From contig NZ_CANMWS010000042.1 in NCBI RefSeq assembly GCF_947501665.1, forward strand, positions 1-36,117: a DNA stretch of 36,117 nucleotides. The letters run 5' to 3'. Under the pieces are notes generated by a model that was not told the DNA's origin, did no database searches, and was given only the letters and a program-made list of their open reading frames with translations. Source of the stretch: an uncultured Shewanella sp. GTDB lineage: Bacteria > Pseudomonadota > Gammaproteobacteria > Enterobacterales > Shewanellaceae. This document shows, in pieces, positions 31,887 through 36,117 of this stretch. Position 1 is the first letter of the stretch. Each line of letters begins with the position of its first letter. Both the position numbers and the translations under genes were made by a program.

Positions 31887-33380
31887 CTATAGAAACTCTT
31901 TGCATTTTTCTATATGTTTAATCGCGTGACCGACAGTATTTATCTCATCAAGGCTATCAACAAGCAATCCCTTAGATTGACTTCTTGCGATTTCATGGAC
32001 AGCCTTAAGTATTGATTTTTGTAATCCGTTTAATGCATCATTATCGTAATCGCTACTGCTTCCCTCTTGCAGAGTTGGTCCTTCTATATCTGGGTAGCTC
32101 GTTCTTTTAACATTTGAGAATACCGACCAAAACGGCGTCGCATTTTTATCTCTATCTGTTAGATTATCGAATTCCCATAGCTCAGAAAGTGTTTTAATAA
32201 ATGAACTATGATCATGTACGCCATTCACAATGGTATTTTTTTCGATGTAGGGAGAAATCATAACCATAGGAACCCGAACCCCATAGCGATTAAACTCAAA
32301 GTCTTTTTGACCCTTCATTCCTTCAACAGGCGCAACCGCGCTAGGCGGAGAGACATGATCAAAACACCCGCCATGTTCGTCATGGGTAATAATCAGCAAG
32401 ATATCATCGCGCTGCGAACTATTTTTCACCGCGTTATAAACATCTGCAATTAATTTCTCACCGAGTAATACTGAGCCGTCTCGGGTAGGTTTATGCTCTG
32501 CTGAGGGGTGCTGATCATTATGCTGACCAAAAAACTTAGGTTCAATAAAACTGTAATCTGGCAGCGTACCATTTTTAGCATCATCTAAAAAATTATCGAA
32601 ACTAAGCTTAGTATCGTTAAGATAATCAATGCCATTGACCACACAAGTAAGAGGAAATAAATCTGCATAGATAGTATAAGACTTGCTCTTACTTTTTAGC
32701 CGATCAAACAATGTAGGTTGTGACCATACGTCTTTTGTCCAGTTTAAAAAGCTTTCTGCAGATTCCAAAAAACCTCCACCTTCGCCCACGGCATTAATCA
32801 CCTTTCCTCCAGACGTTGACGCATGCCAAAATGCTCTATTACACCAAGTTTGGCTCGGAACCGAACAAAACCAATGATCAAATACAGCAAACTCTTTTGC
32901 CAGCGTGCTTAGCACAGGTACTTTATCGGCTTTAAAGCATTGCATGATTTGGCTGTATTCCGCTTCACTAGGAACTTCGTCATTCAATGCTTGTAGGGTA
33001 TTGATGTAGTCATTGACAAAGCCCTTCATTGCGGGGGATTTTGGCATAGGAGCCGGAATATTATACGGCGACTTCATCTTGCTTTGGTCAATGCCGATAT
33101 TATCGGTATCAATACAATTAAATAACTGGGTATTAATATGTTGATACTCCTCCCCAGGATCAGGAAAGGGTTGATGATAAGAATCGGCTGAGGCTACTTC
33201 AATCGACTTATTTTTTGCAACTCGACTAGGCACAGGATTAGAAATGGACTTACCCTGTAGGCCTTCAAAGGATTTACCTTTTGGTACTCCGCTTTCATAA
33301 AGATAACCTAATAGATTATCGAAAGAGCGATTCTCAAGCATGAGAACAACAACATTTTTAAATATACTTTTATTATCCAC
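31887..33380 (-). CDS. Phosphoesterase / phospholipase C family protein without signal peptide
   Basis: This 497-residue protein belongs to the bacterial phosphoesterase family of non-haemolytic phospholipases C and the AcpA acid phosphatase. Metal-site motifs are present: VVVLMLENRSFDNLLGYL at the start (Glu16, Asn17 and Asp21 in the conserved ENRSFD), ITHDEHGGCFDHVSPP in the middle, RYGVRVPMVMISPYI, and HDHSSFIKTLSELW. Members cleave phosphodiesters or monoesters, often phosphatidylcholine. Unlike most relatives, it has no Tat or Sec signal: the catalytic domain begins almost at residue 8. Export would need another route, or it acts inside the cell. The gene is divergent from a small orphan at 33815 and is set among broken gene fragments, which suggests acquired DNA. 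Substrate is not predictable. Confidence 0.88.
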   Translation of the reverse strand: MDNKSIFKNVVVLMLENRSFDNLLGYLYESGVPKGKSFEGLQGKSISNPVPSRVAKNKSIEVASADSYHQPFPDPGEEYQHINTQLFNCIDTDNIGIDQSKMKSPYNIPAPMPKSPAMKGFVNDYINTLQALNDEVPSEAEYSQIMQCFKADKVPVLSTLAKEFAVFDHWFCSVPSQTWCNRAFWHASTSGGKVINAVGEGGGFLESAESFLNWTKDVWSQPTLFDRLKSKSKSYTIYADLFPLTCVVNGIDYLNDTKLSFDNFLDDAKNGTLPDYSFIEPKFFGQHNDQHPSAEHKPTRDGSVLLGEKLIADVYNAVKNSSQRDDILLIITHDEHGGCFDHVSPPSAVAPVEGMKGQKDFEFNRYGVRVPMVMISPYIEKNTIVNGVHDHSSFIKTLSELWEFDNLTDRDKNATPFWSVFSNVKRTSYPDIEGPTLQEGSSSDYDNDALNGLQKSILKAVHEIARSQSKGLLVDSLDEINTVGHAIKHIEKCKEFL

Positions 33381-33511
33381 AATTATTTTTCCAATATTCG
33401 TTTGTATAAATTAGTTTAGTAATTAATTTATATTTTTTGAAACTAATATTAAATGAGAGCGCGCCAAGACTGATAGTGACAATCTTTTTGCTGGTGGCGA
33501 TTTAACTATGG

Positions 33512-33733
33512 AGTACTAACAATAGGGGGCACTTGGTTGATTTTAGTGCTCAAATTTTGGCTTATTGAGCGGTTTGAGCATACCTAGCGAACAATACTCG
33601 AGCATGTTCTTCTTTTTATGGTAATAGCGGAAGCCCTTTTGAAAATGACAAATACAATTCTCTAGTTGGAGGAGGGAAGTGGGAGTTTCAAAAGGTTATC
33701 ACCTTAGCCAAGACTATTTTAGGTATACCCTAA
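33512..33733 (+). pseudogene. Broken coding fragment between phosphoesterase and small orphan
   Basis: An open frame without a start codon (33578-33733) encodes about 51 residues including CSSFYGNSGSPFENDKYNSL and GGGKWEFQKVITLAKTILG before TAA. Upstream in the same frame, NNRGHLVDFSAQILAY is followed by two TGA stops. The composition is protein-like, so this looks like the decayed end of a gene. The family is unknown. Confidence 0.4.
33635..33695. repeat. 10-bp inverted repeat with 41-base spacer
   Basis: CCTTTTGAAA (33635-33644) and TTTCAAAAGG (33686-33695) are perfect inverted repeats inside the broken fragment. They may be operator-like or chance. Confidence 0.4.
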
Positions 33734-33814
33734 TCATGAGTGTAATATGATGTAATATATTTTCTATTCTCTATTTTCTACAGTTTAATCGAGTAATAAA
33801 TAAGGAAATAGAAT

Positions 33815-34144
33815 ATGACTGTAGAAATTTACAAATATGAGCTACACGATAAAGGTGCTTTTGATGTCAATCCCTATATCACTTATCAAGCTCCAGGTTC
33901 CAGTAAATGGATAAAAACTTCCCATGAAGGGACTATTCATGCTGGTCAATCTGAAATAGTCGACCCTAAAGGGTTAGGCGTTCCTGTAGGCTCAACAATG
34001 AAGTTGATTGTTCATGTTAATGCACAGCATGATCACAAAGCTTCTGAGGAGTTTTTATATGTTGATACTTCAGAGCAGCAAGCTAATTATAAAATAACAG
34101 GTACTGCTTTAAAAGCTCATTTGAATTACGAAGGAACAAGTTAA
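33815..34144 (+). CDS. Small protein of unknown function, divergent from the phosphoesterase
   Basis: I do not recognise this 109-residue protein with confidence. It has no signal peptide and appears all-beta, with alternating strands (VEIYKYELHDK, MKLIVHVNAQ, EEFLYVDTSE, YKITGTALKAHLNYEG) of a compact sandwich. The last third, with an aromatic-rich strand and a YKITGT turn, is slightly reminiscent of aegerolysins, small bacterial and fungal lipid-binding proteins, but this is a weak visual likeness and key Trp residues are few. AGGAAATAG precedes the ATG closely. Its divergent place beside a phospholipase-type enzyme would suit a lipid-binding partner or an inhibitor; both ideas are inference. 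Confidence 0.65.
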   Translation: MTVEIYKYELHDKGAFDVNPYITYQAPGSSKWIKTSHEGTIHAGQSEIVDPKGLGVPVGSTMKLIVHVNAQHDHKASEEFLYVDTSEQQANYKITGTALKAHLNYEGTS

Positions 34145-34247
34145 AATAATATTATTTACACAACAAGGACACTAACAAATAATCAAGACATATATGGATG
34201 CTCCCATTGAGTCAAGCTTGTTTTGACTTTTGAAAGCCAAAGAAACC

Positions 34248-34275
34248 TAGCCAAGGTCTAAATAGGCCTTGGCTA
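34248..34275 (+). terminator. Hairpin downstream of the small orphan
   Basis: An 11-bp stem with one wobble (TAGCCAAGGTC at 34248-34258, GGCCTTGGCTA at 34265-34275) encloses a 6-base loop. It lies about 100 bases after the orphan's stop and lacks a T-run. Confidence 0.5.
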
Positions 34276-34278
34276 TAA

Positions 34279-34485
34279 GCACTTAAAATTATCGGCAGCT
34301 TAAGTGTGACTGCGGGTGTGGCTGCTGGTCTCGGTTATCCCGATTTTTTTTGGTCGCAAAATGCTCAGCCATAGTACATCAAGTTTGCCATATCCATGTC
34401 GGTATTCGTCGCGATTATCACACTCGTGCAATGGTTTTTTCTCAAGTTTTACATCCAATATCAAAGTTTATCTAAATATTTATAG
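34279..34485 (+). pseudogene. Decayed fragment with in-frame TAG and a membrane helix
   Basis: One frame reads ALKIIGSLSVTAGVAAGLGY through WSQNAQP to TAG (34372-34374), then continues in the same frame with KFAISMSVFVAIITLVQWFF, a convincing membrane segment, to TAG at 34483-34485. No start codon with a ribosome binding site is seen. The protein-like content on both sides of one stop suggests a broken membrane-protein gene. A GTG-started frame overlapping it in another phase has no coding look. Confidence 0.4.
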
Positions 34486-34978
34486 TTTATTAGTTGTTCA
34501 TCATTTAGTGATTTATTTATTAGTGTTTTATTGTTGGCTTTGGTATTTTTTTTTAATAAAAATTGTCTTTTATTAAAGTCAATTAGCAAGTAATATTCTA
34601 TTTTATTACTTTATGTAAGGTCACAGATGATATGGGAGGATATGGAAGTTAAATAAAGTTGATAATCATCAGTTGTTATAATGGATATCAAATTCGTTAT
34701 TTAAACTAGTTATTAAAACTAATCATTTATTATATTGTGGAGTTCTAATATTTAAGGTGCTTATATTTCACCAATAAAAGGGAGAATATTATGATTGATA
34801 AAGTATAAAAACGGGTAACTTTTTATGTAAAATAGATATTGATTTACGCTACATTTAAACGAAATTGAAATTAATGATATAAAAATAAATAATATTTATT
34901 GGGTGTGAGCAACTCGATATTTTTATTAAAATCGATCGTCATATAAGTGGCAGGGCAAATATACAGGGAAAAAACAAA

Positions 34979-35686
34979 ATGAATAAAGTTACTTTATTAT
35001 TGCTAATAATTGTTCAATTACTGTTCGTTTCACAAGCCCGTGAAGCACTCACCAGTGAAGAGCTGATAGCAGCCTATCCGAGTATTTCAGCTGATAGCGA
35101 AAGGGCAGAAAATAAAGCGGTATTATGTCCATTCATAAGGATATTAGAAAGAGCGGGTTTGTTTGATTCTGAACACCCTGAAGATAATAGCGATATCATA
35201 GTCGGACTGATTGGTTTTACCGCAAAAGCAAAAGAGTTTGGTTGTGGTATTCTCGGCTGTGGCAGTGTGGCTACTTTAGTGTCAGCCGGGCAGTTAACCC
35301 ATCCGTCGGACGTCTTTCATGGTAAGGCTCAAGTTGGTCATATTAATATTACCAATTTACACCAAGCCAGAGGTGTTGCTCATGAATGCGGCTTAACATT
35401 CAGTTATGGCGATACCGAAGTGAATGATGTCACCCGTAGGAATACGTTGGCAAAATTACTGGCTGAAGCTGATCCTCAGGGGCGTTTAAACCAGAATGAT
35501 ATTATGAAAGTGAAATTGGATATTTGTGCGGAACAAAATGTTGAAATAAGCAGGGCAGGTGAAGTTGAAGTTGGGCTGATTTTTAAATACCTGGGTGGTG
35601 AAGATCGTGGATATGTAGAATATGACGATATTGAACGTTTATTCAATGCCACCATGCCAAAAACCAAAGCGGTAGACTTGTTATAA
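34979..35686 (+). CDS. Secreted protein resembling family-2 (heme-thiolate) peroxidases
   Basis: This 235-residue protein has a Sec signal peptide (MNKVTLLLLIIVQLLFVSQA, cut at about residue 20). The mature part looks like a small, divergent member of the chloroperoxidase / unspecific peroxygenase fold. A Cys50-Pro51 pair lies in LCPFIRILERAGLF, matching the place of the family's PCP heme-ligand motif followed by xNxLAxHGxL. Later come FSYGDTEVNDVTRRNTLAKLL, similar to the acid/base-and-Arg segment, and VEVGLIFKYLGG followed by VEYDDIERLFNATMPK, similar to the usual ending with its ERLP helix. If correct, Cys50 would bind heme and the protein would do peroxide-dependent oxidations outside the cytoplasm. 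The likeness is by eye only. CAGGG lies 11 bases before the ATG, and the gene has its own strong terminator. Confidence 0.5.
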   Translation: MNKVTLLLLIIVQLLFVSQAREALTSEELIAAYPSISADSERAENKAVLCPFIRILERAGLFDSEHPEDNSDIIVGLIGFTAKAKEFGCGILGCGSVATLVSAGQLTHPSDVFHGKAQVGHINITNLHQARGVAHECGLTFSYGDTEVNDVTRRNTLAKLLAEADPQGRLNQNDIMKVKLDICAEQNVEISRAGEVEVGLIFKYLGGEDRGYVEYDDIERLFNATMPKTKAVDLL

Positions 35687-35737
35687 ATGAAAAGAGAATG
35701 ACATTTCATAAGCCAAAGCTGTTTTGATTTTTTAAAT

Positions 35738-35785
35738 AAAGCCCCGTCATCAAGGCCATAATTGGCCTTGATGACGGGGCTTTTT
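35738..35785. terminator. Very strong bidirectional terminator
   Basis: A perfect 21-bp stem (35738-35758 with 35763-35783, core GCCCCGTCATCAAGGCCA) closes a 4-base TAAT loop and is followed by a T-run. It ends the gene at 34979 and may serve a convergent gene beyond the window. Confidence 0.95.
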
Positions 35786-36117
35786 ATTGACTAAAAAAAC
35801 TGAACAACCAAGGCATCCAATATTATCCACTTTTTCTTGCGGCACTTTGAAGGGAATTTGGATATCTAAAAGGGCTATTTTCAGAAGCTATTTTCAAAAA
35901 ACATTGCGTGTATGACTTGTTGCTATTTGAGGGGGGAATCTCAGTATGGCTCGCTAATACAATATATCGTTAAATCACTTTTCATTCTAGCTGAGACAGT
36001 CATTTTATATTGATTTAGCGATATCCTTTAAGCTTGCCCGTATAAGTGCTTAACTAAAAGTTATCGTATATTTTGATGGGTAATTATCCATGATGCTTTT
36101 TACACTCTTTTTAAGCG
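35786..36117. other. Right-edge non-coding stretch
   Basis: No gene is seen. It contains the second copy of the palindromic repeat (35964-36024) and a short direct repeat GCTATTTTCA near 35874-35897. Confidence 0.5.
35964..36024. repeat. 61-bp imperfect palindromic repeat, copy 2
   Basis: Better preserved copy of the element at 4164-4224. Its ends are inverted: ATATCGTTAAATCA on the left, and the reverse complement of the right end begins ATATCGCTAAATCA. It lies between genes and encodes nothing. Confidence 0.65.

Larger units (their letters stand above)
34145..34978. other. Intergenic region with hairpin and decayed membrane-protein fragment
   Basis: About 830 bases. It holds the hairpin at 34248-34275 and the broken fragment at 34279-34485, and beyond that AT-rich sequence with no feature I can support. 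The promoter of the gene at 34979 should be at its right end. Confidence 0.5.

Noticed and set aside
34316..34576. 86-residue GTG-started frame rich in Phe, Leu and Tyr
   Set aside because: No ribosome binding site, low-complexity composition from AT-rich DNA, and it overlaps a more protein-like broken frame in another phase.

Overview
The window looks like a stretch of chromosome from a marine, facultatively anaerobic gammaproteobacterium, most likely Shewanella or a close relative. This rests on gene content and order (a thiC-thiDE-thiF-thiS-thiG-thiH cluster with a fused thiDE, the alaA/yfbR/HD-hydrolase block, an orphan glcB next to adhE, YHYH lipoproteins), an AT-rich base composition, and a perfect CRP-type operator. 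The genus call is inference; no ribosomal RNA or tRNA gene is present to settle it.

Layout. 1-120: tail of an unknown gene and its terminator. 400-1750: a PhyH-type dioxygenase and a VOC-fold protein. 1850-4000 (minus): a YHYH-domain lipoprotein and a small secreted partner. 4557-9615: malate synthase G facing AdhE across a shared terminator; AdhE has a perfect CRP operator upstream. 10139-14257 (minus): three poorly known proteins (coiled-coil fibre-like, secreted orphan, GH18-like) separated by long AT-rich spacers. 14739-18020 (minus): dGTPase-like HD protein and YfbR in one operon, then AlaA as its own unit. 18387-19100 (minus): TrhA/hemolysin III membrane protein. 19611-23266: a secreted Asp-box beta-propeller-like protein and a single-pass membrane protein. 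23389-30807: a complete thiamine synthesis operon with a sigma70-like promoter, TPP riboswitch, thiC, thiDE, thiF, thiS, thiG and thiH. 30808-34978: a disturbed accessory region with diverged structured repeats, a heptanucleotide tandem repeat, three stretches of broken coding sequence, a signal-less phosphoesterase (phospholipase C family) and a divergent small orphan. 34979-35790: a secreted protein resembling family-2 (heme-thiolate) peroxidases, with a very strong terminator.

How the genes work together. The thi genes make both halves of thiamine: ThiC forms the pyrimidine, ThiD phosphorylates it, ThiF/ThiS/ThiG/ThiH build the thiazole through the oxygen-independent ThiH route, and the ThiE half of ThiDE joins them. 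The product closes the loop through the TPP riboswitch. GlcB (glyoxylate use) and AdhE (mixed-acid fermentation) are neighbouring acetyl-CoA metabolism genes on opposite strands. YfbR and the HD triphosphohydrolase-like protein both act on deoxynucleotides. The rest of the window is mostly secreted or surface proteins without assigned roles. The strongest candidates for something new are the 31.4-34.5 kb locus, the putative secreted peroxygenase, and the paired surface proteins at 19.6-23.3 kb.
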